Origin: DASUBN01 sp036263155
GTDB lineage: Bacteria; Pseudomonadota; Gammaproteobacteria; Natronospirales; REEB76
DNA: 64,000 bases
Reading direction: 5' to 3'
Assembly (NCBI GenBank): GCA_036263155.1
Contig: DATAHN010000130.1
Coordinates: 1-64,000, forward strand
The first letter of the stretch is position 1; each line of letters begins with the position of its first letter. A model generated the notes under the pieces. That model did no database searches, had not been told where the DNA came from, and worked only from the letters and a program-made list of their open reading frames with translations. The position numbers and the translations under genes were made by a program. Positions 35,554 through 43,815 of this stretch are shown piece by piece.

Positions 35554-36313
35554 GCGTTGCACCCGTCAGCTTGCGCAGGATGGCCATGATGATAGCGCAG
35601 GCCGCCAGGCACCAGACGATGAGCGCCCCGCTCGGCAGGTCGTAGAGCGTGGACAGCACCAGCCCCGCGGCATAGGCCACGGCCCCGAGCACGAAGGCCG
35701 CGGCGGTCCCCGGCTTGGGGCGCATGCCGCGCACGCCGAGGGCCGGCATGATGAGGCTGGCGAACACCAGGTACACGCCCACCAACTGCACCGAGGCGGT
35801 GACCGCAAGGGCGAACAGGACGTAGAAGCCGATGCGCCCGAGGCGTTGGCCGAAGCCGAACCACACCCCCAGGATCAGCGCGTACAACAGCGCCACGGGG
35901 ATGAGGCTCTTGTAGCTCACCCACAGGATCTGTCCCACCAGCAGGTCTTTGAGGTGCTCTCCCCCTTCCGGGTTGTTGGACAGCAGCAGGATGCTGCCGG
36001 TGGCGGCCAGCGCGAACAGGCCGCCGATGAGCGCCTCCTGCACCTCCGGGAAGCGCCGCTCGGTCCAGGTGAGCAGGAGCGCGCCCAGCAGTGCTGACAC
36101 GCCGGCGGCGAACTGCACGCCCCAGCCGCTCTCGCCGCCCCAGTGCAGCATGCCGGCGGCGATCACGCCCAGGCCCGCCACCTGCGCGATGGCGAGGTCG
36201 ATGAAGATGATGCCCTTGTTCAGCACCTCGCGGCCCATGGGCACGTGGGTGGCGAGCACCAGGAGGCCCGCCACCAGCGCAGGGCCGATGATGGAGAGGT
36301 CGATGAGGTTCAC
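35537..36313 (-). CDS. znuB: Metal ABC transporter permease (ZnuB-like)
   Basis: 258 residues with about 8 hydrophobic segments. Seen: NLIDLSIIGPALVAGLLVLATHVPMG, EVLNKGIIFIDLAIAQ and the GRRLG-type cytoplasmic loop (FGQRLGRIGFYVLFAL), typical of zinc/manganese ABC-3 permeases. GTG start overlaps the binding-protein TGA (GTGA). There is no ATPase gene beside it, so it must use one encoded elsewhere. Confidence 0.85.
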   Translation of the reverse strand: MNLIDLSIIGPALVAGLLVLATHVPMGREVLNKGIIFIDLAIAQVAGLGVIAAGMLHWGGESGWGVQFAAGVSALLGALLLTWTERRFPEVQEALIGGLFALAATGSILLLSNNPEGGEHLKDLLVGQILWVSYKSLIPVALLYALILGVWFGFGQRLGRIGFYVLFALAVTASVQLVGVYLVFASLIMPALGVRGMRPKPGTAAAFVLGAVAYAAGLVLSTLYDLPSGALIVWCLAACAIIMAILRKLTGATREARA

Positions 36314-37218
36314 TTTCCGCCTCCCTGCAGCTTGAGCAGACGGTCCACCATGAGGCCGTAGAACTGGAACAGGTCCTTGTCGTCGTCGGCGCCCACGGTG
36401 TCGGGGATCTGTGCCACCGGGATGCTGCCGCGCTCGCTCAGCCACTCCGGCGCCTGCTCATCCTCGTAGGGTGTATAGATGATGCCTTTCACCCCCTCGC
36501 TCTTGATCTTGCCGAGCAGCTCCGACAGGTGGCCGGGACTGGGCGGGATGCCGGGCTTGGGCTCCAGGAAACCCACCGCCTCGATGCCGAGCCAGTTCTG
36601 CATGTACACCCACCCGTCGTGGTAGGCGATGAGCTTCATGCCCTTCAGGGGCGCCGCCTGTTGCTGCCACTTGGTGACGGCCGCGTCCCAGCGCGCCTTG
36701 AAGTCGGCGTAGCGCTTCTGGTAGTCGGCGGCGTTGGACGGGTCGAGCTGTGCCAGGCGCTTCGTGAGTTCCGCCGCCACCAGCCCGATGTTGCGGGGAT
36801 CGGTCTGGAAGTGCGGGTTGCCATAGGGATGGATGTCGCCCTGGGCCCGGTCCACGCTGGCCGGCACCTGCAGCATCTGCACCGACTGCGAGGCGTCCAG
36901 GAAGCCAGGCTGTCCCGGCTGCACCGAGGCGCGGGCTCCCTGCTGCATCAGCACCGGCAGCCAGCCCACCTCCAGGTCCGCACCATTGCAGACCACGAGG
37001 TCGGCCTTGCGTACGGCGGAGATCAGGCTGGGGCGCGCCTGGATGAAGTGCGGGTCGTTGAAGGCGCCGCTGGCGGTGGTCACGCTCACGTGGCCGCCGC
37101 CCACTTCCGCCAGCAGCGCGGTCCAATGGGGCTCGCAGGCGAAGGCGTTGATGTCAGCGAAGGCCGGGGTGCAGGTTCCCAATGCCAATGCCAGAGAAAG
37201 GTACTTCAAGAGTTTCAT
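36310..37218 (-). CDS. znuA: Metal ABC transporter substrate-binding protein (ZnuA-like)
   Basis: 302 residues: signal peptide about 1-21, then the cluster 9/A-I fold. Candidate ligands: His in NDPHFIQARP, the pair in GDIHPYGNPHF, and His in IAYHDGWVYM, with an acidic residue late (YEDE). The His-rich loop of classical ZnuA is missing. GAGGA ribosome-binding site. Zinc is the likeliest metal; manganese is not excluded. Follows the outer-membrane protein by 18 bp. Confidence 0.83.
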   Translation of the reverse strand: MKLLKYLSLALALGTCTPAFADINAFACEPHWTALLAEVGGGHVSVTTASGAFNDPHFIQARPSLISAVRKADLVVCNGADLEVGWLPVLMQQGARASVQPGQPGFLDASQSVQMLQVPASVDRAQGDIHPYGNPHFQTDPRNIGLVAAELTKRLAQLDPSNAADYQKRYADFKARWDAAVTKWQQQAAPLKGMKLIAYHDGWVYMQNWLGIEAVGFLEPKPGIPPSPGHLSELLGKIKSEGVKGIIYTPYEDEQAPEWLSERGSIPVAQIPDTVGADDDKDLFQFYGLMVDRLLKLQGGGK

Positions 37219-37236
37219 GGTTGATCCTCGTCGAAA

Positions 37237-38472
37237 TCAGAATGTGTGCGCCGGATGGGCGCCCATGGCCACGATGTACTGCAGCATCACCTCATTCGCG
37301 GCCCTGGGGCCCGACGCGTCACGGTTGAACTGCAGGCGGATGCGGCTGAACTCGGAGTTGGAGAAATCCAGCATGGCGCTCTCCCGGTGCGGGGTGAATC
37401 CGTTGCCGAGAAGCTGTGCCGGCTGGTAGAGGCCGGTGACAGTGTTGTCGCTGCTCAAGCGGTCGTAGCGCAGGCCGAAGCGCCAGCGCGGCATCCATTG
37501 GTACACGCCCTGCACGTACCAGCCGCTCGCGGCACCCGAGTACAGGCTGCCGCCGCTGCAGGCGGTGTCCACGGGACAAGGCAGCGGCGCGACGCTGCCG
37601 GACTCGCGCCGGTGCAGGTATTCGGCCTGCAGCACCAGGTTCTTCTGGGCGAAGTTGCCGTGGGGTGACCACTTCCACACGAAGTCCGCGCCTACGATGT
37701 CGCTGTCGCCGGAGAACACCGGGCCATCCAGCTCGCTCGCGTCGGCGAACTCGGTGCTGGGGCTGCCGAGGGAGGGCCGATCCGCGGCACGGGTGGTCAG
37801 CCAGGAGAGGCCCGCGAACCAGGTGCTGCTGTCCCCCACGTCGCGGCTCAGTTTCACGAACAGGGAGTGGGCGCCGTTGCCGCCGTGACTCGCGCCGCCC
37901 GCCGGGAAGCGGTCGCCGCTGAAGGCCTCGGCGCCGACCAAGAGATAGGTGTCAGTGGGCGCGAGCCAGGTCACCTGCAGACCGGGGTCGCTGTACTGCC
38001 CGCCCAACATGGCCTCATACACCAGCGGCTGGTCCACGAAGTCCCAGGCGTGGGCGTGGCGCGCGTTCTGGTAGCCGAAGGCGGAGAAGAACTTGCCGGC
38101 GGTCACCTGCAGGCCGTAGGGCATCGCCAGGGTCTGCAGGTAGGCCAGCTCCACTTCCGCGCGGTCCTCACCGTGGCTCTCGCTGAAGGAGAGCGCGGCG
38201 AAACCGGTGAACTGGTCGTCGATGTTGGAGAACAGGTCCAGCTCGGATTCACCGAGGCCGAAGCCCTGCTGCAGCAGACCCGCGTCCTCGCCCAGCATGA
38301 AGCCCGGCATCTGCCGGTGGCCGGCACCGTCTGGATAGGCGGCCCAGGTGCCGTTCAGCACCAGGGCCACGCCGGGGTTGAAGGCGTTGCCGCTCTGGGG
38401 CGCTGCGAAGGCCGCGCCGCTGCATGCAGCGAGGCTGCAAGCCAAAGCGGCGGCCAGATATCTCTTGTCCAT
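37237..38472 (-). CDS. Outer-membrane beta-barrel protein linked to metal uptake
   Basis: 411 residues: signal peptide 1-23 (ending AFA-AP), then a predicted porin-like barrel rich in alternating aromatic strands, ending with Phe (AHPAHTF), the usual BAM signal. A His-rich loop (HGEDRAE, NARHAHAW) and a disulfide-like Cys pair (CPVDTAC) are visible. Family not named with certainty. Its place before znuA/znuB-like genes suggests a zinc-selective or zinc-regulated porin. Confidence 0.7.
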   Translation of the reverse strand: MDKRYLAAALACSLAACSGAAFAAPQSGNAFNPGVALVLNGTWAAYPDGAGHRQMPGFMLGEDAGLLQQGFGLGESELDLFSNIDDQFTGFAALSFSESHGEDRAEVELAYLQTLAMPYGLQVTAGKFFSAFGYQNARHAHAWDFVDQPLVYEAMLGGQYSDPGLQVTWLAPTDTYLLVGAEAFSGDRFPAGGASHGGNGAHSLFVKLSRDVGDSSTWFAGLSWLTTRAADRPSLGSPSTEFADASELDGPVFSGDSDIVGADFVWKWSPHGNFAQKNLVLQAEYLHRRESGSVAPLPCPVDTACSGGSLYSGAASGWYVQGVYQWMPRWRFGLRYDRLSSDNTVTGLYQPAQLLGNGFTPHRESAMLDFSNSEFSRIRLQFNRDASGPRAANEVMLQYIVAMGAHPAHTF

Positions 38473-38551
38473 GGAAGACGCTCCTCGTGTACGTGTCTAC
38501 GCGGCCGCGCCGCCGGAACGGACGCGACCATGCCAAGTGGATCCCGGGGGA

Positions 38552-38860
38552 TCAGGCGTGGACGACGGGAGGCGCGCGGCTGGTCTGGTTGCGGAGGAGG
38601 CCCTGGGCGGCGGGACGGATGAGGACGATACGCGGCGCCTCTTCGCGCATCGGGAGAGCTGGCTGCGGGAGCGTTGTGCCGGACACGGCAGGCGAATGGC
38701 CGCCGAGCATGCAGTAGTGGCAGGCGAGATCCGACTGGCCGATGGGATGGCTCGCCTGGTGCGCCGGCAACGCCGATTGCACCGCCAGGAACAGCAAGCC
38801 GAGCACGAGCCAGAGGCGGCGTGCGGCGCGGTGCAAGCGAAGGTCGGTCAGACGGAACAT
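38552..38860 (-). CDS. Small Cys/His membrane protein (DUF2946-like)
   Basis: 102 residues from ATG 38860: a TM or signal segment (about 14-32), then HQASHPIGQSDLACHYCMLGGH. The Cys-His-x-Cys and nearby His residues resemble DUF2946-type small proteins found with metal-uptake or copper genes. The C-terminus is Pro/Arg rich. 10 bp after lptE, 79 bp before the outer-membrane protein gene. Confidence 0.55.
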   Translation of the reverse strand: MFRLTDLRLHRAARRLWLVLGLLFLAVQSALPAHQASHPIGQSDLACHYCMLGGHSPAVSGTTLPQPALPMREEAPRIVLIRPAAQGLLRNQTSRAPPVVHA

Positions 38861-38870
38861 GGCCTTGATG

Positions 38871-39452
38871 TTACACCGGCGGCGGCGCACTTGCGGCGGC
38901 AGGCACGGCCTGGGTGGCCGGGGCCGGCGCGGTGGCCCCGGCAGGCGCGGCATAGGCAGCCTTCAGGTTCTTGGCGGCCGCCACTACGCGGAAGATGATG
39001 AACTGGGCGATGTCCTTGGCCATGGAACGGCGCAGCGCGGCCTCCTGCTCCTCGTTGCTGATGGCATTGGAGACACGGTAGGAGTAGTTGCGGTTCATCA
39101 CCACCACCTGCGGCTCGATCACTGTCGCTCCGTCCACCACCATCGAGAACTCCACGCGTGTGGTCACCTGGTACTCCAGCGGCACGCCGCGCCGGTTGAG
39201 GGAGAGGGGCCGGCTGTCGCGGCCCACGCTGGCGATGCTGAGGATGGTGGTGGCGCCGGTGGGGTCCGCCAGTACCTCCGTGTCATCGGACTCGAGGCCC
39301 CGGCGCAGCTCCCGCAGCAGGTCGCCGTTGCCTCCCGGCACCGCCACGTAGATGCGCTGCATGGAGACCGGCAAGTCAGGCGCCTGGCGCAGGTGGAAGC
39401 CACAGCCCACCAGCAGCAATACCGCGGCCAGCAGCGGGGCGGCGGCTTTCAC
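38871..39452 (-). CDS. lptE: LPS assembly lipoprotein LptE
   Basis: 193 residues with a lipobox LLLVGC (Cys17) followed by GFHLRQ, the usual LptE start. It plugs the LptD barrel in the outer membrane. The last 25 residues form an Ala/Pro tail. GTG start overlaps the leuS TGA. Confidence 0.92.
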   Translation of the reverse strand: MKAAAPLLAAVLLLVGCGFHLRQAPDLPVSMQRIYVAVPGGNGDLLRELRRGLESDDTEVLADPTGATTILSIASVGRDSRPLSLNRRGVPLEYQVTTRVEFSMVVDGATVIEPQVVVMNRNYSYRVSNAISNEEQEAALRRSMAKDIAQFIIFRVVAAAKNLKAAYAAPAGATAPAPATQAVPAAASAPPPV

Positions 39453-42043
39453 GCCGCCACCACGTTCACCAGCTTACCGGGCACCACCACGATCTTCTTC
39501 ACGTCCTTACCTTGGACGAACGGCTGCACGGAAGGTTCCGCGAGGGCGGCCTTTTCGATGGCCTCCCGGGGAGCGTCCACTGCCACCTGGATCTTCCCCC
39601 GCAGCTTGCCGTTCACCTGCACCACGAGCTCGAGGGTGGAACGCTTGAGGGCCGCCGGGTCCGCCGCCGGCCAGCGCTGGGCCATGACCGACCCGGAGCC
39701 GCCCAGTCCCTGCCACAGGCTCTCGGCCGCGTGCGGCACGATGGGCGTCAGCATCAGCACGATGCCTTCCAGGCATTCCTGGCGCACTGCCCGGTCCTGG
39801 GGTGTCGTGCCCGCGGCGCGGGTCACGGCGTTGAGCAGTTCCATCACCGCAGCGATGGCGGTATTGAAGGTATAACGCCGGCCGATGTCGTCGCCGACCT
39901 TGGCGAGGGTCTCATGCAGCTGGCGCCGCAGGGCCTGCTGCGGCTCGTCCAGGGCCGCCGGCTCCAGCGCCGGGGCCTTGCCCGCCGCCGTGTGCTCATA
40001 CGCGGCTTTCCACAGGCGCTTCAAGAAGCGCTGGGCACCCTCCACGCCGCTCTCCGACCACTCCAGGGTCAGCTCCGGCGGCGCCGCGAACATCATGAAC
40101 AGGCGCACCGTGTCGGCGCCGTACTTCTCCACCAGCATCTGCGGGTCCACGCCGTTGTTCTTCGACTTGGACATGGTGCCCATGCCGTCGTACTGCACCG
40201 GCTTGCCGTCGGCCTTGAGCACGGCGCCCGTCACGCGGCCGTCGGCATCGTGGGTGAACTCCACTTCGTCCGGGCTGTAATAGGTGAGACTGCCGGCGGT
40301 GCCCTTCCGCAGGAAGATGTGGTTCAGCACCATGCCCTGGGTCAGGAGCCGCGTGAAGGGTTCGTCGAACTTGAGCAGCCCCATGTCGCGCATGACCTTG
40401 GTCCAGAAGCGCGAGTACAGGAGGTGCAGGATCGCGTGCTCGATGCCGCCGATGTACTGGTCCACCGGCAGCCACTCGTCCACGCGCCCGTCCACCATGG
40501 CCGCGTCGTTGTCGCGGCAGGCGTAGCGCATGAAATACCAGGACGAGTCCACGAAAGTGTCCATGGTGTCGGTCTCGCGGCGCGCCGGCTTGCCGCACTT
40601 GGGGCAGGCGCACTCCACGAAGGGCTTGTACTTGTTGAGCGGGTTGCCGCTGCCATCCGGGGCCAGGTCTTCCGGCAGGACCACCGGCAGGTCCTTGTCG
40701 GGGACAGGCACGTCGCCACAGGCTTCGCAGTGGATGAGCGGGATCGGGCAGCCCCAGTAGCGCTGGCGCGAGATGCCCCAGTCCCGCAGGCGGTACTGCA
40801 CCCGCTTCTGGCCGAGACCCTTGGCGGCGAGGTCGGCGGCGATGGCCTCCACGCCTGCTTCGAAGCCCAGGCCGTCGTATTTTCCGGAGTTGCAGAGCAC
40901 GCCGTCCTTCGTGATGAAGGGCTCCTGCATCTCCCCTGCGGCCCCGTCCCTGGCCCGCACCACGGTCTTGATGGGCAGGCCGTACTTCGTCGCGAACTCA
41001 TGGTCGCGCTCGTCATGGGCCGGCACCGCCATCACCGCGCCCTCGCCGTAGGCCATGAGCACGTAGTTCGCGACCCATACCGGCAGCTCGGCGCCCGTCA
41101 GCGGGTGCTTCACCGTGAGCGCGGTGGGCACGCCTCTCTTCTCCTGGGTGGCGAGCTCCGCCTCGGTGACGCCGCCCTTGCGGCACTCTTCTATGAATGC
41201 CGCTACCTTGGCGTCGGACTCGGCGGCCTTGAAGGCCAAGGGATGCTCCGCCGCCACCGCCACGTAGGTGGCGCCTAATAGGGTGTCGGCGCGGGTGGTG
41301 AACACCTTGAGCACGCCGCCCGCGTGCGGGAAACCGATTTCCACTCCCACGCTCTTGCCGATCCAGTTCTCCTGCATGGTCTTGACCCGCTCGGGCCAGC
41401 CCGGCAGGTGCTGCAGCGCCTCAAGGAGCTCATCCGCATAGGCGGTGATCTTGAGGTAGTACATGGGGATCTCGCGCTTCTCCACCAGCGCGCCGGTGCG
41501 CCAGCCGCGCCCGTCGATCACCTGCTCGTTGGCGAGCACGGTCTGGTCCACGGGATCCCAATTCACGGTGCCGGTGGTCTTGTAGGCGATGCCCTTCTCC
41601 AGCATGCGCAGGAACAGCCACTGGTTCCACTTGTAGTACTTGGGATGGCAGGTGGCCACCTCCCGCTCCCAGTCGATGGCGAACCCTAAGGACTTGAGCT
41701 GCATGCGCATGTAGTCGATGTTGTCGTAGGTCCACTTGGCGGGCGGCACCTTGTTCTTGATGGCGGCGTTCTCGGCGGGCAGGCCGAACGCGTCCCAGCC
41801 CATGGGCTGCAGCACGTTGTGCCCGTTCATGCGCTGGTAGCGGGTGATGAGGTCGCCGATGGTGTAGTTGCGCACGTGGCCCATGTGCAGGCGGCCGGAG
41901 GGATAGGGCAGCATGCACAGGCAGTAGTACTTCTCGCCGGGCGCGTCCTCGCGGGCACGGTCGGCGCCCAGGCTCTCCCACAGCTTGCGGGCCGAAGCTT
42001 CCACCTCGGCCGGTTGATAGATTTCCCGCATCGTCCCGCTCAC
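39449..42043 (-). CDS. leuS: Leucyl-tRNA synthetase
   Basis: 864 residues, class I synthetase. Seen: HMGH (53-56) in PSGRLHMGHVRNYT, the editing domain with TTRADTLLGATYVAVA, and TMSKSKNNG as the KMSKS loop. GTG 42043 follows GGAGGG and overlaps the upstream stop; ATG 42031, giving MREIYQPAEVE, matches the family start and is a fair alternative. Confidence 0.97.
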   Translation of the reverse strand: MSGTMREIYQPAEVEASARKLWESLGADRAREDAPGEKYYCLCMLPYPSGRLHMGHVRNYTIGDLITRYQRMNGHNVLQPMGWDAFGLPAENAAIKNKVPPAKWTYDNIDYMRMQLKSLGFAIDWEREVATCHPKYYKWNQWLFLRMLEKGIAYKTTGTVNWDPVDQTVLANEQVIDGRGWRTGALVEKREIPMYYLKITAYADELLEALQHLPGWPERVKTMQENWIGKSVGVEIGFPHAGGVLKVFTTRADTLLGATYVAVAAEHPLAFKAAESDAKVAAFIEECRKGGVTEAELATQEKRGVPTALTVKHPLTGAELPVWVANYVLMAYGEGAVMAVPAHDERDHEFATKYGLPIKTVVRARDGAAGEMQEPFITKDGVLCNSGKYDGLGFEAGVEAIAADLAAKGLGQKRVQYRLRDWGISRQRYWGCPIPLIHCEACGDVPVPDKDLPVVLPEDLAPDGSGNPLNKYKPFVECACPKCGKPARRETDTMDTFVDSSWYFMRYACRDNDAAMVDGRVDEWLPVDQYIGGIEHAILHLLYSRFWTKVMRDMGLLKFDEPFTRLLTQGMVLNHIFLRKGTAGSLTYYSPDEVEFTHDADGRVTGAVLKADGKPVQYDGMGTMSKSKNNGVDPQMLVEKYGADTVRLFMMFAAPPELTLEWSESGVEGAQRFLKRLWKAAYEHTAAGKAPALEPAALDEPQQALRRQLHETLAKVGDDIGRRYTFNTAIAAVMELLNAVTRAAGTTPQDRAVRQECLEGIVLMLTPIVPHAAESLWQGLGGSGSVMAQRWPAADPAALKRSTLELVVQVNGKLRGKIQVAVDAPREAIEKAALAEPSVQPFVQGKDVKKIVVVPGKLVNVVAA

Positions 42044-43815
42044 TCTGCCCCGCCCTCCGCTTGCATCGTCACCAGGAACACGGCGGTCATGATGACATAC
42101 CAGACCATGGCCACCGAATGGATGAATATCGTCTCAGTGAGGCCGAACAGGGCGAAGCCCGCGGTCACCAGCACGCCGGCGAGCGCTGCCCCCACCCGTT
42201 CCGGATCCGGGCTGCGCAGGCCCCGGACGAACAGCCACGCGGGCACGCCGAGGAGCGCCAGCAGGGTGAGGAACCCGAGCAGGCCTCGTCCCGCCAGGGC
42301 ATCCAGGTACTCGTTGTGGGGATGGTCGTACTCGGCACCCAGCGGCGGAGACTTGCCCTGCGCCACGCGCTCCTGCACCGTCGCCATGTAGCCGCCCAGG
42401 CCGACGCCCAACAACGGGTGCGAGCGGAACAGCTGCCAGGCCTCGTTCCACATGGTGAGCCGCTCGCTGATGGAGGAATGGCTCAAGGCCGCGTAGCGGT
42501 ACTCGCCGAATACGGCCTCCACCGGCAGCACCTTAAAGGTGGCATGCGGAGGCAGGGTGACGGTCACACCACCGCCCTGTTGATGGTTCGCGAACATATC
42601 CAAAGCCCGGTAGGAACGCGCGTGCTTCACGGAGTGGACGCTGCCGCCGCCGTGGCCAAACTTGAGGATGGCGGTGCCTGACACGAGCCAGCGCGTGTGC
42701 ACCCGCCCCGTCCCCGGCGCCTGGGCCCGCGGCAGCTTCAGCCGGATGCGGTGGTCATTGGGGTTCTCGAGCCGCAGCACGCCGAAGCGGCCCTGGCAGC
42801 CCAACCGCACCAGCGCGCGGCGCCGCAGGCCGTCCTCGTACACCACCTTCCAGTCCACTGGCTGGTGGCTGAGCGGCAACGCGCTGCCGGCCCAGGCCTT
42901 CAACAGCTTTTGCTCGCCCATGCAGATGGGCGGGTCACCCAGGGACTGCATGCCCTGCTGCACCTCGGAGTAGGTCCGGAACTGGGACACCGCGTTCTCG
43001 ATACGCTCGCGCACCCGGGTCTGGGGCACGAGATACAGGACGACGAAGAGTCCCGCCACCGACCCGGCACCGATCAGCACGCTGCGCGGGTGCAGCAGAT
43101 GGCGCCCGACCAGGAACAGCACCAGCAGGACCGGAAGAGCCAGCCAGGCACCGCGGGTGCCGGACAGGAAGCAGGCGAGCAGTCCCGCCAACACACACAG
43201 CACCGCAAGCTTCGAACCGAGACGCGGCAGGCGCGAACCCAGGTGCACGTAGCCGGCCGCGAAGGCGAAGGTGGTGACAGTGGCAAGGTCGCCAAACACG
43301 TTGGCGAGGTTCGCATCGCCGTTCGGACGCAGGAACCCGGCGACCGAAATGCGCTCCCACACCGCATCCACGCCCAGCGCCAGCGCGCCGAGGCCGAGGC
43401 CCGTCCACACCAGGAGCCCCGGCGGCCTGTAGCGGCGCAGGGCGAGATAGGCCGGCAGCACCAGCAGCAGCCGCAGATAACGTCCCAGCATGTGGAAGCC
43501 GGAGTCGGTCTGGCGGCCGAGCTCAAAAGCCAGCACGCAGACCAGGAAGAAGAACACGAAGGACGCGAGGTAGAGCCACTCACGGCGCGAGCAGCCGGCG
43601 CGCAGGCGATTGCGTGCCCACACCCCGAGACCGATCACGGTGAGCAGCAGCAGACCGATGCTGTCGCTGCGGTCCAGGAGCAGGCAGGTGGCCGGGAACA
43701 ACAACACTACTGCCGCCACCATGAGGCGCTGCAGCCAGTCGGCGCGGCTTTCGCCCGTCCCGCGCACGGTCCAGGCGGCAGCTGAGGCTCTGAGCCCCTG
43801 CAGCTCCCGCATCAT
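42040..43815 (-). CDS. O-antigen ligase-like polytopic membrane protein (Wzy_C/WaaL family)
   Basis: 591 residues with about 12 hydrophobic segments. Seen: the catalytic-type periplasmic block YDHPHNEYLDALAGRGLLG near 470-500, and SGTRGAWLALP. Between the TM halves lies a large periplasmic insertion of roughly 160 residues (about 275-440) that is not usual in WaaL. It likely transfers Und-PP-linked polymer to lipid A-core, or is a Wzy polymerase. It sits between lnt and leuS, where E. coli has none; both ends overlap its neighbours. Confidence 0.75.
   Translation of the reverse strand: MMRELQGLRASAAAWTVRGTGESRADWLQRLMVAAVVLLFPATCLLLDRSDSIGLLLLTVIGLGVWARNRLRAGCSRREWLYLASFVFFFLVCVLAFELGRQTDSGFHMLGRYLRLLLVLPAYLALRRYRPPGLLVWTGLGLGALALGVDAVWERISVAGFLRPNGDANLANVFGDLATVTTFAFAAGYVHLGSRLPRLGSKLAVLCVLAGLLACFLSGTRGAWLALPVLLVLFLVGRHLLHPRSVLIGAGSVAGLFVVLYLVPQTRVRERIENAVSQFRTYSEVQQGMQSLGDPPICMGEQKLLKAWAGSALPLSHQPVDWKVVYEDGLRRRALVRLGCQGRFGVLRLENPNDHRIRLKLPRAQAPGTGRVHTRWLVSGTAILKFGHGGGSVHSVKHARSYRALDMFANHQQGGGVTVTLPPHATFKVLPVEAVFGEYRYAALSHSSISERLTMWNEAWQLFRSHPLLGVGLGGYMATVQERVAQGKSPPLGAEYDHPHNEYLDALAGRGLLGFLTLLALLGVPAWLFVRGLRSPDPERVGAALAGVLVTAGFALFGLTETIFIHSVAMVWYVIMTAVFLVTMQAEGGAE

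Noticed and set aside
38473..38551. Zur or Fur box upstream of the outer-membrane protein gene
   Set aside because: No GTTATAATATAAC-like palindrome could be found in this gap or in the 10 bp before the small gene.
38871..38945. Ala/Pro tail of LptE as a frameshift artefact
   Set aside because: The frame runs cleanly to a stop next to the following gene, and LptE tails vary in length.
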